DNA of 64,000 nucleotides, taken from SAR202 cluster bacterium bin127 (GTDB lineage Bacteria; Chloroflexota; Dehalococcoidia; Lucifugimonadales; Lucifugimonadaceae). The stretch lies in NCBI GenBank assembly GCA_002239045.1, contig MPNN01000001.1, positions 186,001 to 250,000 of the forward strand. The letters are read 5' to 3'. A model generated the notes under the pieces. It did not search any database and was not told where the DNA came from. It was given only the letters and a program-made list of their open reading frames with translations. The position numbers and the translations under genes are program-made. Of the stretch, positions 7,992 through 17,579 are shown in pieces. Position 1 is the stretch's first letter, and the number at the start of each line of letters is the position of its first letter.

Positions 7992-8222
7992 CTATTTCAC
8001 CACGCTACCAGGCCGGTATTGGTCATCAGGTTCAACGGAGTACTGACTGGCCATCCCGTCCGCCTCAGCGATAAGGAAGCCCAATGCTCCCGATTTCCCG
8101 TCGGCTTCAATCTGGCTATCCCATTGCTGCCAATCTAACTCACTGAACCACCTTCTCAATTGAACAAAGTGGGTTGATGAAAGGACGAGAATCGCCTGCT
8201 GAATCTCTGAGATGCTTGACAT
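7992..8222 (-). CDS. Small antitoxin-like hypothetical protein
   Basis: A 76-residue protein beginning MSSISEIQQAILVLSSTHF, then LRRWFSELDWQQWDSQIEAD. This WF-x-DWxxWDxQIE pattern resembles small proteins commonly annotated beside RelE/ParE toxins (my recollection, not a search). A GGGGGAA Shine-Dalgarno sequence lies about 8 bases before the ATG. Instead of a RelE toxin, the next gene (7839-7988) encodes a 49-residue membrane peptide three bases downstream. The toxin-antitoxin interpretation is therefore tentative. Confidence 0.6.
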   Translation of the reverse strand: MSSISEIQQAILVLSSTHFVQLRRWFSELDWQQWDSQIEADGKSGALGFLIAEADGMASQYSVEPDDQYRPGSVVK

Positions 8223-8377
8223 TGATGATTCCCCCTTTCTGACGTGAGACGTATCATCAAGGGTTTTTCATTACTCTAAACTCACTCTATCTGAAATACC
8301 CTAGGATACTAAGCGCAATGGCGCTCGTTCGACGGAGAGGGCAGTGATTTATGGGGGGAGCAAAGGGGTTACTGGAA

Positions 8378-8749
8378 TCAGCGAAGATGGGATGGTGGAG
8401 GTGCGGGATTAGAAGACGGGGCGTACTGCTTCAGCAGGTCCAACCCGAGATCATCCATGATCCGATTTGCGACGATTTCACTCGGTCGCTTTGTTTCCGC
8501 GAGCAAAGGACTTGGCATTGCTACACATGGTCCGGCGATCATGCTATTGGTCTCCTCCTCGTCGTCGGGGTCTAAGACCATGTCGATAACACGCGTCTCT
8601 AGATTAGGCGTTAATCTGGAATGACGGCGATGCTCGTCGACGAATGCGTGAATCGCAGCGAACAGCGCCTGCTTAGTCGCAGGGTCATCCTCGTATTGCC
8701 TAAGATCGTTGAGTGCACCCAGCATATAGTCGCAGAACGTGTAAGCCAT
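8378..8749 (-). CDS. Hypothetical protein
   Basis: A 123-residue mostly helical acidic protein (MAYTFCDYMLGALNDLRQYE...). It has a DDEEE cluster near residue 62 and a Pro/Ser-rich tail (APSSNPAPPPS). A Shine-Dalgarno AGGAGAA lies about 8 bases before the ATG, which supports translation. I recognise no domain. It stands alone in an accessory stretch between the small membrane protein pair and a PLD-like protein. Confidence 0.55.
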   Translation of the reverse strand: MAYTFCDYMLGALNDLRQYEDDPATKQALFAAIHAFVDEHRRHSRLTPNLETRVIDMVLDPDDEEETNSMIAGPCVAMPSPLLAETKRPSEIVANRIMDDLGLDLLKQYAPSSNPAPPPSHLR

Positions 8750-8868
8750 GACATATTCTCCTAGTCCATATCGTTATGGGGGAAGATTGAAACCCGCGTC
8801 GGATTAGGCGAGCTAGCTTAATGCCGTACCAAGGTAAGAGTCAAGCTAAGTTCGGACAATTCACGCGA

Positions 8869-9705
8869 TTAAATGAGCCGCCAAGTACCATCGGCTTCGA
8901 GGGTGATCTGACCGCGCTTGCGTAGCGTTTGTTGCGCGTTTCGCACATCATGTTTCCAACGTTTCCCAAATCTGACACCGTTGATCACGCGCTCGATGTT
9001 GTCGTCGCAGAGGTCGGGTTGAATGTCTTTGACCATCTCGTGAATGTCGGAAGTCTTCATTGGCCCGTGAAGCAATGCGTATTGGACGGTCCGGGCGAAG
9101 ATTGTGGTTCTGCTTTCGCTGGCGTTTCCTCGCAGACCGCGCACGAGATCGTCGAATTCGTCCATTGCCGGTTTAATGGATTCATCTCGGTCATAGGCTT
9201 CGCCAATGGCTAGCCGCTTAGCAAGGTTGGCGAGAATGGTTACCGAGTCACAGGAGACCTCAGAGCCGAGTGAAATGTACGAATCAAGATCGCGTTTGAC
9301 TGCGACGACAGTTTCTTGGTCAAATATGCCGACGCCGTACTCGTTGTTGTGGACCAACGAGGCCATCGTCAGGTTGCCCGAGGTTATGATGGCGGCAGCA
9401 TCGTCCGCAATGTAAATCTTGGCATGTAGCCGAGGAATGTGCTTCAATTGCAACCGAGGCAGTTCGGAGCATGCCCATCTCAATGCATCGAGGTCAAGCG
9501 AACCGTGCACAACTGACGAAGACGACAAGGTCGTTCCAATGACGACTTGGATTTCGCCGGGATGTCGAATCGCTCCAATAAACTCCGCTAATGCTTCGCT
9601 CGTGATGAATGGGGCGGCTGCTACTACACGTCGGCGAGCCAAACTCGCCAAGTTCAGCAGCCGATCTTTCCAAGGGGATTTGATTAACGAGTGACTAGTT
9701 GGCAT
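8869..9705 (-). CDS. Phospholipase D-like domain protein
   Basis: A 278-residue protein with one PLD-like half-site. H94-x-K96 lies in RLHAKIYIADD, followed by SGN (109-111) and an NNEYG segment, the pattern of HKD proteins such as small PLD nucleases. About 100 C-terminal residues form a separate helical part (TSDIHEMVKDIQPDLCDDNIERVINGVRFG and a basic QQTLRKRGQI segment) that looks like a winged helix. The ATG at 9705 has GAAGG seven bases upstream; the earlier TTG at 9723 does not. PLD-wHTH proteins often occur in restriction or DNA-repair settings, so a nuclease role on DNA is plausible. A dimer would be needed to complete the active site. Confidence 0.78.
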   Translation of the reverse strand: MPTSHSLIKSPWKDRLLNLASLARRRVVAAAPFITSEALAEFIGAIRHPGEIQVVIGTTLSSSSVVHGSLDLDALRWACSELPRLQLKHIPRLHAKIYIADDAAAIITSGNLTMASLVHNNEYGVGIFDQETVVAVKRDLDSYISLGSEVSCDSVTILANLAKRLAIGEAYDRDESIKPAMDEFDDLVRGLRGNASESRTTIFARTVQYALLHGPMKTSDIHEMVKDIQPDLCDDNIERVINGVRFGKRWKHDVRNAQQTLRKRGQITLEADGTWRLI

Positions 9706-9726
9706 CCGAATGCCTTCGCACAATGA

Positions 9727-10902
9727 CTAGATCTCCGCGAGCACCCGCGTGCCCGTCTTGTGTGCGTTGATCCAATCCCAGTCCAACGGGACACCGATAC
9801 CGTGCCCGGTCGGTGCGTAGACGCAGCCGTTTTCGTCAACTGCATCCAGATCATCTGAGTAGTTAACCCAGATTGGCGGCTTAGTCGTCCTGACCTTGGG
9901 ATGCACCAAACCAAGCTCGTAGTAGTTCGTATTCCGAACCGCCGACATCAGGTGTCGATGTGCCGGATCAGGACCATGTGTCTCGACATCCAATCCCACG
10001 CTTTCGCAGGCGTGGAAGATCTTCATCGCTCCTGTGATACCACCGTCCTCGTGCGCACCGACTCTGACGTAATCTGTGCCGTCAGCCAAAACGAAGTTCA
10101 TGTGCTGTTCAGGAAGGCGTATGTGTTCGGTTTGAAGCAACGGAGTTTTGATCAACTCACGCAGTTTGCGGTGCGCGAACGTGGAAACGCCACCGTCCAT
10201 AAAGACGTCTTCCCACCAGAAGAAATCGGCTTCATCACATGCCTTGCCGAGTTTCAGTGCATCGCCGAAGTTCTTGACCTCGTTGGCCGGGTCGATCATA
10301 AGGTCCATCTCAGGCCCGACCGCATCTCGAACGGCCAACACGTTATCCACCTCCCGCTTGATGTTTTCGCCAGCCAGCCCCCATCCGTGGATCTTGAACG
10401 CTGGGTAACCCATATCCTTGCACGTCACCGCGAATTCGGCGAAATCCTGAGGAGTTGTCAACCCCCCGTTCTCGTCGCCATGCAGCGTCGAGGCGTAAGC
10501 AGGCAACGGCTTGCGTTCGCCGCCTAGAAGCTGGAACAACGGCTCCTCGTAAATCTTCCCAGCGATGTCCCAAAGGCAGATGTCGACGATACCTAACCCG
10601 AGCGCCGCGGTGTGCCGCAACCCGCGCTTCATTGCGTTGTAGTGCACCTCGCGCCGCATTGCGTCTTTGCCAATGAGGTACGGTGTGACCGTCTCGATAT
10701 CGGCCAGTGCATTCCCACGTCCGGCAGGGTACTCGCCTACCACTCCTTGATCGGTGTAGATGGACAGGATCGCGCCACCAGCCTTCATCGAGGCGTCGGG
10801 TTCGTAAACCATGTTGAACGTGTTGTAGTCCTTGCCCACGTTCTCGAGTTCGTGCTCGAATGAAGTGACTTCGATTCGAATGATCTTTGCGGCCGGTCTC
10901 AC
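9727..10902 (-). CDS. Enolase superfamily (mandelate racemase/muconate lactonizing type) protein
   Basis: A 391-residue protein with the N-terminal capping domain (residues 1-125, including YNAMKRGLRHTAALGLGIVDICLWDIAGK) and a (beta/alpha)7-beta barrel. Barrel signatures are FKIHGWG (strand 2), LMIDPANEV (strand 3, first metal Asp), WWEDVF (strand 4), and VGAHEDGGITGAMKIFHACES then THGPDP at later strands. The superfamily abstracts a proton alpha to a carboxylate; sugar-acid dehydration or racemisation is the usual reaction. The KIH pattern in place of KxK suggests mandelate-racemase-like rather than muconate cycloisomerase chemistry. It is divergent from the alcohol dehydrogenase at 11073. 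Confidence 0.87.
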   Translation of the reverse strand: MRPAAKIIRIEVTSFEHELENVGKDYNTFNMVYEPDASMKAGGAILSIYTDQGVVGEYPAGRGNALADIETVTPYLIGKDAMRREVHYNAMKRGLRHTAALGLGIVDICLWDIAGKIYEEPLFQLLGGERKPLPAYASTLHGDENGGLTTPQDFAEFAVTCKDMGYPAFKIHGWGLAGENIKREVDNVLAVRDAVGPEMDLMIDPANEVKNFGDALKLGKACDEADFFWWEDVFMDGGVSTFAHRKLRELIKTPLLQTEHIRLPEQHMNFVLADGTDYVRVGAHEDGGITGAMKIFHACESVGLDVETHGPDPAHRHLMSAVRNTNYYELGLVHPKVRTTKPPIWVNYSDDLDAVDENGCVYAPTGHGIGVPLDWDWINAHKTGTRVLAEI

Positions 10903-11072
10903 TGTATCTGACTCCTAGGCGATTGCATGACGGGATTTGTTTCAGATGTAATTCTATGCACGTTTCCGTTGGTATTCGATCAGTGTTCCTCACGTTAGGC
11001 GCCAAACGTTAAGCGACTGTTGATCCAATGCGAGTTGCCGACATGATTCGAGTATGAGAGAATCGCCTCATC

Positions 11073-12131
11073 ATGAAAGCACTGAGAATCCACGGCAATA
11101 AAGACATTCGCATGGAAGACCTTCCGGAGCCGAATCCCGGCATCGGCGAGGCGAAACTGCGGATTACCAATACCTCGATATGTGCCACCGACATCGAAGA
11201 GTGGCAGTACGGGCCGCTCTGGACGCAGCACGGCGGTCCCAATCCGATAAGCGGTCAGGAGATGCCGCTGATTCTCGGACACGAAATATCGGGTCACGTC
11301 GCGGAGTTGGGCGATGGCGCAGACGATTTGGCTGTCGGCGACCGGGTAGTCGTCAATAACGTGAGAACGTGCGGGGCATGTTTCTGGTGCATGAGGGGAT
11401 CTCAAGCAACCTGCAACAGTATGTGCGTCGCGGGCCTATCCGCAGATGGCGGTCTCGCCGAATACATGACCTGGCCGGCGAGCCACTTGATCAAGTTGCC
11501 CGACAACGTGTCGGATCGAGAAGCACCTTTGATCGAACCCGCTACGGTAGCGGTTCACGCGGTTCGAAGATCCGGCGTCAAGGTCGGCGACAACGTTGCC
11601 GTGATCGGTTGCGGCACCGTCGGCTTGCTCACGATGCAAGCATTCCGCGCGGCAGGCGCACGCGTCATAGCTGTAGATGTCCGAGAGCAGAGCATTGCAT
11701 TGGCAAAAGAACTTGGCGCCGACGAAACCTTGAACTCATCGGATCACGGCGCCCATGAACAATTGCTCGAATTGACTGGTGGAATCGGACCCGACATCGT
11801 CGCCGAAACCGCGGGCGCAGCCGAGACCCCCAACATGGCCATCGAATGGACACGACGGAGCGGCACGACCGTTCTCGTCGGGATCTACTCCGCCACCCCG
11901 AAGTTCGACTTCAATAGCATCGTGGGGCAGGAGAAGACCGTCATCGGGTCCGTAGCCGCATCCCCCGGCGATATGGCGGCAACCGTCCAACTCCTCGCCG
12001 ACGGCAAGCTGTCCGTGAAAGAACTGATCTCGGCGGTCGTACCACTCGATCGTGTGATCCGGGACGGCTTCGAACGTATGCTCAGTCCGGAAAAAGACGT
12101 CTTCCGTATTTTGGTGACGCCCAATGGGTAA
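11073..12131 (+). CDS. Zinc-dependent alcohol dehydrogenase (MDR family), copy 1
   Basis: A 352-residue medium-chain dehydrogenase/reductase. Catalytic-zinc residues lie in TSICATDIEEWQ and LGHEISGHV. The structural-zinc lobe has four Cys in RTCGACFWCMRGSQATC, and the Rossmann motif is VAVIGCGTVGLLTMQ followed by acidic VDVRE, favouring NAD(H). It oxidises a secondary alcohol of a polyol or similar substrate; threonine and sorbitol dehydrogenases are the nearest named relatives. A closely related copy is at 14747-15802. Copy 1 has a longer insertion near residue 55 (QHGGPNPISGQEM). It converges on the 836-residue metallohydrolase gene. Confidence 0.9.
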   Translation: MKALRIHGNKDIRMEDLPEPNPGIGEAKLRITNTSICATDIEEWQYGPLWTQHGGPNPISGQEMPLILGHEISGHVAELGDGADDLAVGDRVVVNNVRTCGACFWCMRGSQATCNSMCVAGLSADGGLAEYMTWPASHLIKLPDNVSDREAPLIEPATVAVHAVRRSGVKVGDNVAVIGCGTVGLLTMQAFRAAGARVIAVDVREQSIALAKELGADETLNSSDHGAHEQLLELTGGIGPDIVAETAGAAETPNMAIEWTRRSGTTVLVGIYSATPKFDFNSIVGQEKTVIGSVAASPGDMAATVQLLADGKLSVKELISAVVPLDRVIRDGFERMLSPEKDVFRILVTPNG

Positions 12132-12136
12132 CACCT

Positions 12137-14647
12137 CTAGTGGCTATGCCCTTGTTCGTGCAGCCGCTTGTGGACCGCGTCGATAGCCTCGTTAAATGGC
12201 CGTTTGAGATAACCGATGTGGTCGTCTTCACCGTGATGGTGCGTGACGTGCCCGTGCGCATGCTGGCGTGAACTGTTGTCGATGTAGGTCAACGAACCGT
12301 GCATCAGCGTCAGCATGTATTTAGCAGTTGCCTCGTCGAACATGCTCCACGGACCACCAACCGAAACATAGACCGGTGAGGTGTGCGAAAAGATGCCACG
12401 TTCCCAAACGTCGTAGTACCTGTAGCCCGCGTAGTAACCTGGGCCTCCAGCGCGTGCGGCGATCCACGAGTTGCCGTCGATCTTGATCGATTCATTGAGG
12501 CTTAGTTTTCGCGTCGGCTTATCTACCTCAGACGAAGCGACGACCTTGCCCTCCTGGATGATCTCGAGCTTGGACATCGGAACAACGCTCTCGGCCCAAG
12601 CGGACACCTCGACGGTACCGGCGCTCGACAACTCGACGGTGTCACCCACCTCATATCCATTGACGGTGAAATGGATGATAGCACCACCGCTCAAGACCGT
12701 ACGGCCTTTCGCTACGTTTCGGCACCAACTTTCGTAGGTGAACTCCTCGTCGTCGGGAATCCGCACGTAGGTCCGGTACATCCCTACGGGAACGTCGCTC
12801 GACATCTTGTCGGTGCCACCAACCAGAGGCAGGCGATATCCGCAGTTCAGATAGCGGTACCACTCGTTGTGCATGAACTCCTGCTGCTGAATCATTTCAA
12901 TGGCATCGAGACGTCCTGTCGCGACCAACGCTGCCGGTTCGCCGTTCGGGAACGGAAAGTGTGGGTTGATGACGAACCCGCCCTGAGCGTGCGCCTCGTC
13001 AGCCCAATAGCTCAGCGTCGTCTCCATCGGACCGCCGATCTCGGCCTCGCCAGGGCCGTCGGAGCAGAAGGGCATAACGGGATTCTTTAGACCCCAAAGA
13101 ATCATGTGACCCATGAAGTGCTGACGGTTTTCCTGCGAGGTGTAGACGATGTTGTTGCCTTCACGCGTCACGCTCGGATGCCCGGTGAAATCCTCGACAT
13201 TCGTGAAGAGGCTGCCCCACTGCGATTGGAGCAGATTGACGACGTTCAGGTCTTCGGCCTGCGATTCAAAGTGGCTTCCCTGTGTCGAGAGGAAGTGGAC
13301 GTGGGAGTCGCCGGAGTACCACCCTCGCTCGTTCATGTTGATCCAGCGCTTGAGACGCAACTCAAGCTCCTGTTGCCCCGATGCGATCTCGATCTTGGTA
13401 CGGAGCGGCTCGTATTCGTAGCCGCGGGCCGCATCAACGATCACCTCGCTTCGCGGAAGCCAGCCCTGCGCCGTGCCATCGATGTAGGCGTAACTGATCT
13501 GACCAAGCCGGGTGTCGCCGCCGACATCAATGTGCCAGGTATCGAGATTGGAGTTGACTTGGTTGTGATGGCCATGCGGTTGATACGGTACACCGTCGGG
13601 AGATCTGAAGTGGATGCGGCACGGAACGATCTTCCCGGTCTCGTCGTCGACCACGCGCACCTTCACCCAGTTCTTGCCTGGTTCCGTCAGCGAAATGTGA
13701 ATCTTTTGGGTGTCGACCGACCCTTTGTCCTCAACCTCTCCCCACTTGACGCTGTCGATCGTCTCACCTTCGCTCGTAACTTCAACCGTTGCCGATGAAA
13801 CTCCCGACAACTCAACGTAGGCCGGACTCGACTTAGGGTTCTGAGGTTCGCCGAAACCTTTGTAGTCATCACTAAGGAAATCTTCGGCGGATTGCTCAGG
13901 GAGCGGATGAGTATAGGTGCGCTCACCGCGGTCGATAGTAACGTCTAGGTCGAATGGTTTTTCTGCTTGCTCGGCATCTTTGAGGTCGACTCGAACCGGA
14001 CGACGAGCGGCGCGAGAGAACGGGTGCTCGTCAACGTGTCCAAGAGTCACGCCAGCGACGATGAAGCGATGACCTTGAGGCACAAACTCGACCGACTCGA
14101 TGACCCGGTCAGGCGTCGGGTTGCGCCACGCCCACAGCCAGTACCACTTAGGTTGCGCCTGCACCACTTCGGTCTGACGCCTGCCCGTCTCGTCGAAACG
14201 TCCTTCGTAGCGCGGTATCAACTGGTCGCCTTCGTCGGTCACCGCAACATACGGATACCCGACGCCGTAGCGCGATATCCCTTGGCGGTCGCCAACGGCA
14301 CTGATCTCGTACCGTTCGCGAATTGGAACCGTCAGAGTCTCGGAGTCTTCATATCGGATCACATAGTCAGCCACATGAACCCCAATCGGCCCATTCGCAG
14401 CCTGCTCCGTTTCCAATTGCCGGTGAGCGAAAACCACGTTGTGCGCGGTCTTGCCGATCGGCAACGTTATCGACGAATCGCTTTCCGCCAAAGAGATGTA
14501 ACAATTCCCTGTTGAATCGCCGTCGGGCGATCCGACAGTGAAGGGGAGACCCCGCATGGTCTGCTCGCCCAACAAAGGGTCCTCACCGGGGAGGCACTCC
14601 GTACCTGCGTCGCATAAAGCGGAAATGTCGAGTTGCTCATAGTCCAT
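12137..14647 (-). CDS. Large CehA/McbA family metallohydrolase with PHP domain
   Basis: An 836-residue protein. The first ~440 residues are beta-rich (jelly-roll and immunoglobulin-like segments such as VEVTSEGETIDSVKWGEVED), probably ligand- or carbohydrate-binding. From about residue 440 a PHP-type hydrolase begins with GWYSGDSHVHF, continues with HFPFPNGEPAAL, and ends with GGTDKMSSDVPVG carrying further metal ligands. A His-rich tail (HAHGHVTHHHGEDDH) is near the C-terminus. No signal peptide is evident, so it is probably cytoplasmic. CehA and McbA hydrolyse carbamates, but most members are uncharacterised. Placement between two alcohol dehydrogenases suggests hydrolysis of an ester- or glycoside-like substrate in the same pathway. 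Confidence 0.82.
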   Translation of the reverse strand: MDYEQLDISALCDAGTECLPGEDPLLGEQTMRGLPFTVGSPDGDSTGNCYISLAESDSSITLPIGKTAHNVVFAHRQLETEQAANGPIGVHVADYVIRYEDSETLTVPIRERYEISAVGDRQGISRYGVGYPYVAVTDEGDQLIPRYEGRFDETGRRQTEVVQAQPKWYWLWAWRNPTPDRVIESVEFVPQGHRFIVAGVTLGHVDEHPFSRAARRPVRVDLKDAEQAEKPFDLDVTIDRGERTYTHPLPEQSAEDFLSDDYKGFGEPQNPKSSPAYVELSGVSSATVEVTSEGETIDSVKWGEVEDKGSVDTQKIHISLTEPGKNWVKVRVVDDETGKIVPCRIHFRSPDGVPYQPHGHHNQVNSNLDTWHIDVGGDTRLGQISYAYIDGTAQGWLPRSEVIVDAARGYEYEPLRTKIEIASGQQELELRLKRWINMNERGWYSGDSHVHFLSTQGSHFESQAEDLNVVNLLQSQWGSLFTNVEDFTGHPSVTREGNNIVYTSQENRQHFMGHMILWGLKNPVMPFCSDGPGEAEIGGPMETTLSYWADEAHAQGGFVINPHFPFPNGEPAALVATGRLDAIEMIQQQEFMHNEWYRYLNCGYRLPLVGGTDKMSSDVPVGMYRTYVRIPDDEEFTYESWCRNVAKGRTVLSGGAIIHFTVNGYEVGDTVELSSAGTVEVSAWAESVVPMSKLEIIQEGKVVASSEVDKPTRKLSLNESIKIDGNSWIAARAGGPGYYAGYRYYDVWERGIFSHTSPVYVSVGGPWSMFDEATAKYMLTLMHGSLTYIDNSSRQHAHGHVTHHHGEDDHIGYLKRPFNEAIDAVHKRLHEQGHSH

Positions 14648-14746
14648 GGTCGAGTGACCTCCGTATCGCGGTCAGAGTACTATGCATGTTAGTCAATTCC
14701 TCAGAAGTATGCGCGGACCGCAGCATCGACCACAACTGGAGAGAAG

Positions 14747-15802
14747 ATGTCAGACAGCATGAAAGCATTGCGTTACTACGGTCGCAGAGACATGCGATTA
14801 GAGGATGTGCCAGTTCCAGTACCGGCCGATGACGAGGCGCGCCTGCGCATCTCCTACGCTTCGATCTGCCAGACGGACGTTGAGCGGTGGTGGCATGGCC
14901 CGACCATGGCTCGGTGGAAGACCGAACCCAAGACAGTGGGGCACGAAACTTCAGGTCGAGTCGAAGCCGTCGGCACCAACGTCCGCGGTCTGTCCGTCGG
15001 CGACCGCGTAATGGTGAACAACATCCGACCTTGCGGTGTATGCCACTGGTGCGTACTTGGCTCGCAGTCGAGTTGCGCGAACGTAAACTCGGCCGGGTTC
15101 GCTTTGGATGGCGGATTGGCGGAATACATGGTCTGGCCGGAAAGTCATCTGATCAAATTACCTGACAACATCCCCGACGTCCAAACTCCCCTAATCGAAC
15201 CGACATCGGTCGCAGTTCATGCCACCCGTAGAACCGGCGTAAAGGTAGGCGACACCGTCGCGGTGATCGGATGTGGCACAGTCGGAATGTTGACGATGCA
15301 GGTTCTGCGCGCCGCTGGAGCCCGAGTCATCGCCGGCGACCTACGAGCGCAATCCCTCGATCTAGCGCTGAAACTAGGCGCGGACGCAGCGATCAACACC
15401 GGAGATGAAGACGCACTCGAACAGTTAATGAATATGACCGACGGCGTCGGCGCGGACATCGTCGTCGAGACTGCCGGCGCAGTTGTAACGCCCCGCATCG
15501 CGATCAATTGGACGCGCCCCGGAGGAACCACCGTCCTAGTCGGGATCCACGCGAATGCCGCCAATTTCGATTTCAACGAGATCGTAGGAACCGAACGGAC
15601 GGTCATCGGGTCAGTAGCCGCATCACCGGGAGACATGGAGAAAGGGATCCAACTCATCGCAGACGGCAAAATCCTCCTCGAGGAACTAGTGTCCGCGGTT
15701 ATCCCATTGGAACGCGTAATGGAAGATGGCTTCGAGCGAATGCTGCGGCCGGAAAAAGACGTTTTCCGGATCATGGTGACGTCGGACTACCGATCCGATT
15801 AG
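14747..15802 (+). CDS. Zinc-dependent alcohol dehydrogenase (MDR family), copy 2
   Basis: A 351-residue paralogue of the product of 11073-12131, sharing MKALRYYGRRDMRLEDVPVP-type N-terminal order, VGHETSGRVEAVG, four structural Cys in RPCGVCHWCVLGSQSSC, and VAVIGCGTVGMLTMQ. The start is an ATG at 14747 with GGAGAGAAG just upstream. The long central and C-terminal stretches, including GSVAASPGDM and RPEKDVFRIMVTS, are nearly the same in both copies. The two genes probably descend from one duplication and differ in the substrate loop near residue 55. The stop overlaps the end of the convergent cytochrome c gene by four bases. Confidence 0.9.
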   Translation: MSDSMKALRYYGRRDMRLEDVPVPVPADDEARLRISYASICQTDVERWWHGPTMARWKTEPKTVGHETSGRVEAVGTNVRGLSVGDRVMVNNIRPCGVCHWCVLGSQSSCANVNSAGFALDGGLAEYMVWPESHLIKLPDNIPDVQTPLIEPTSVAVHATRRTGVKVGDTVAVIGCGTVGMLTMQVLRAAGARVIAGDLRAQSLDLALKLGADAAINTGDEDALEQLMNMTDGVGADIVVETAGAVVTPRIAINWTRPGGTTVLVGIHANAANFDFNEIVGTERTVIGSVAASPGDMEKGIQLIADGKILLEELVSAVIPLERVMEDGFERMLRPEKDVFRIMVTSDYRSD

Positions 15803-16299
15803 TCATCAGACGACGCGACCGGAAAGGGATCGTTCTTGCTGACCTCAATCTGAGCCTCGCGTATTGACACGCCCCGAATGGTCTGATTGCCCCAAAGGCT
15901 CTTCACGTACGCCAAAACGTCGACGATCTCCCGATCCGACAGTTGCTCGCCGAACGCTGGCATCCCAGATTTAAACCCCGGCAGATCCAGATAACCGCCA
16001 CCGAGTTTCACCTGCTTGTAAAGTGTGCCGTCGCCGTGATGCCAGGTGTGACCGCTGCCGTTCAATGGCGGTGGTGGCAGCGTCCCGTCGCTCTTTTTGA
16101 CGTTCCAGTGCGGCTCACCCTCACCCGATTGGCCATGACACGACGCGCAATACGTCACGTATATCCGCTCCCCGCGTTCCACGGGATCGTCAGAATCCGC
16201 AACCGTACTGTCGTTTGCTCCATCATCCGAACCGCAAGCACTCGCCAACGAAATGACCACCAACCCTGCTAACAATATCCAACGCCACCGTATGGCCAT
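15799..16299 (-). CDS. Cytochrome c family lipoprotein
   Basis: A 166-residue protein with a signal sequence ending in a lipobox-like LASAC near residue 22, so it is probably a membrane-anchored lipoprotein outside the cytoplasm. A CASCHG haem-binding CXXCH motif lies at about residues 52-56, and a distal Met ligand is likely in GFKSGMPAFGEQLSDREI, the usual end of small class I cytochromes c. It carries electrons, perhaps from one of the neighbouring oxidative enzymes. It converges with, and overlaps by four bases, the alcohol dehydrogenase gene. Confidence 0.87.
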   Translation of the reverse strand: MAIRWRWILLAGLVVISLASACGSDDGANDSTVADSDDPVERGERIYVTYCASCHGQSGEGEPHWNVKKSDGTLPPPPLNGSGHTWHHGDGTLYKQVKLGGGYLDLPGFKSGMPAFGEQLSDREIVDVLAYVKSLWGNQTIRGVSIREAQIEVSKNDPFPVASSDD

Positions 16300-16425
16300 C
16301 CTTCAACTCCTGATCGATTCATTCGCCGCAAGACCTCAGTGCTTATTCTCGAAGGGTATCAGGACGCTTCTGCGATAATCTACTAACCGCCGATCCAACC
16401 ACACAGGAAACCGAGGTTGCCCGCA

Positions 16426-17508
16426 ATGCATTACGCCGACGAACGAACGCACGGATGTCGGATTTCCGATTCCTGGACCTACCGCGGATTGAAGACGGTC
16501 GTCATGGAGAATTCGTCGATCCGCGTCATGATCCTTGCCGACAAAGGCGCGGATGTCTATTCGTTCGTTCATAAACCGACGGATACCGAGTTCATGTGGC
16601 GGTCGCCTTGGGGCGTTCGGGACCCGCGGAAGTTCGTGCCGTCCACCGGCGATCCGCAAGGAATGTGGCTCGATTACTACGAGGGAGGATGGCAGACCGC
16701 GCTCCCACATGGTGGTTACCCGGATCAGGTCTACGGCGCAGATTTCGGGTTACATGCCGAGTTGAACAATCTGCCTTGGGACGCGACCATCGTCGAAGAC
16801 TCCGTCGAGCGCGTAGCCGTCAACTTCAAAACCAAAGGCGTCCGCATGCCCGTCGCAGTCAACATGACGATGTCGCTCGACGAAGGTTCGTCGACACTCA
16901 AACTGTCGAAGACCGCGATCAATGAAGGCGAGGAATCGGTCGACATCGTCTGGCTCGAACACATCGCCATCGGCCCGCCGTTCCTATCTGACCAGTGCAG
17001 GCTCTACGTTCCCGATTGCAAGGTGTTGACACACCCCGAAGCGTTCGTCGAGACGCAGAAGTTGGTGTTGGGTTGGGAAGGTGAGTGGCCCATGGTGCCA
17101 TCGGCGGATGGCGGGGAGATCGATTTTAGGAAGATGCCTGCCAAGGATGATCGCTCGCTGGATATGGCTTACATGACTGGTATGGATGAAGGGTGGTACG
17201 CAGTCCACAACAAGGAGTCGAACGTCGGTTTTGCGGTGTCGTTCCCGACCGATGTCTTCAAGTACCTGTGGTACTGGCGCAACCTCGGCGGGGGTTGGGG
17301 CTATCCCTGGTACGGACGTTGCTACAACGTGGGACTGGAGCCCTGCACGAGCTGGGACAACCGTGGACTAAAACACTCGATGGATAACGGATCGGCACGT
17401 CCGTTGGCTGCCGGCGAGAACTTGACAGTCGATATTACAGCTTCGGCGTTTGTTGGGGACGGGGACGTTACCGGTGTTTCGTCGGACGGTGAAGTGTCGC
17501 AAAGCTAG
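16426..17508 (+). CDS. DUF4432 family protein (aldose-1-epimerase-like fold), copy 2
   Basis: A 360-residue paralogue of 6124-7218, opening MHYADERTHGCRISDSWTY and sharing YRGLKTVVMEN, ADKGADVYSFVHKP, MWRSPWGVR, FKYLWYWRNLGG and YNVGLEP. I prefer the ATG at 16426 over the TTG at 16417, since it aligns with copy 1 and has GAGG nine bases upstream. Most differences are in the middle (LPHGGYPDQVYGADFG), where the ligand cleft would lie. It is followed closely by an aldo/keto reductase gene, suggesting that a sugar-like aldehyde or lactol passes between them. Function is not defined experimentally for the family as far as I know. Confidence 0.88.
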   Translation: MHYADERTHGCRISDSWTYRGLKTVVMENSSIRVMILADKGADVYSFVHKPTDTEFMWRSPWGVRDPRKFVPSTGDPQGMWLDYYEGGWQTALPHGGYPDQVYGADFGLHAELNNLPWDATIVEDSVERVAVNFKTKGVRMPVAVNMTMSLDEGSSTLKLSKTAINEGEESVDIVWLEHIAIGPPFLSDQCRLYVPDCKVLTHPEAFVETQKLVLGWEGEWPMVPSADGGEIDFRKMPAKDDRSLDMAYMTGMDEGWYAVHNKESNVGFAVSFPTDVFKYLWYWRNLGGGWGYPWYGRCYNVGLEPCTSWDNRGLKHSMDNGSARPLAAGENLTVDITASAFVGDGDVTGVSSDGEVSQS

Positions 17509-17579
17509 GTTCTGAGCGAACCCGGCACTCGGACGCAATATCATTAGCGGACACGCGACATCGAGCTATCAAGTACACG

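Noticed and set aside
13106..13798. Plus-strand frames opposite the 836-residue hydrolase
   Set aside because: They are antisense to a gene with clear PHP motifs and have no recognisable domain.
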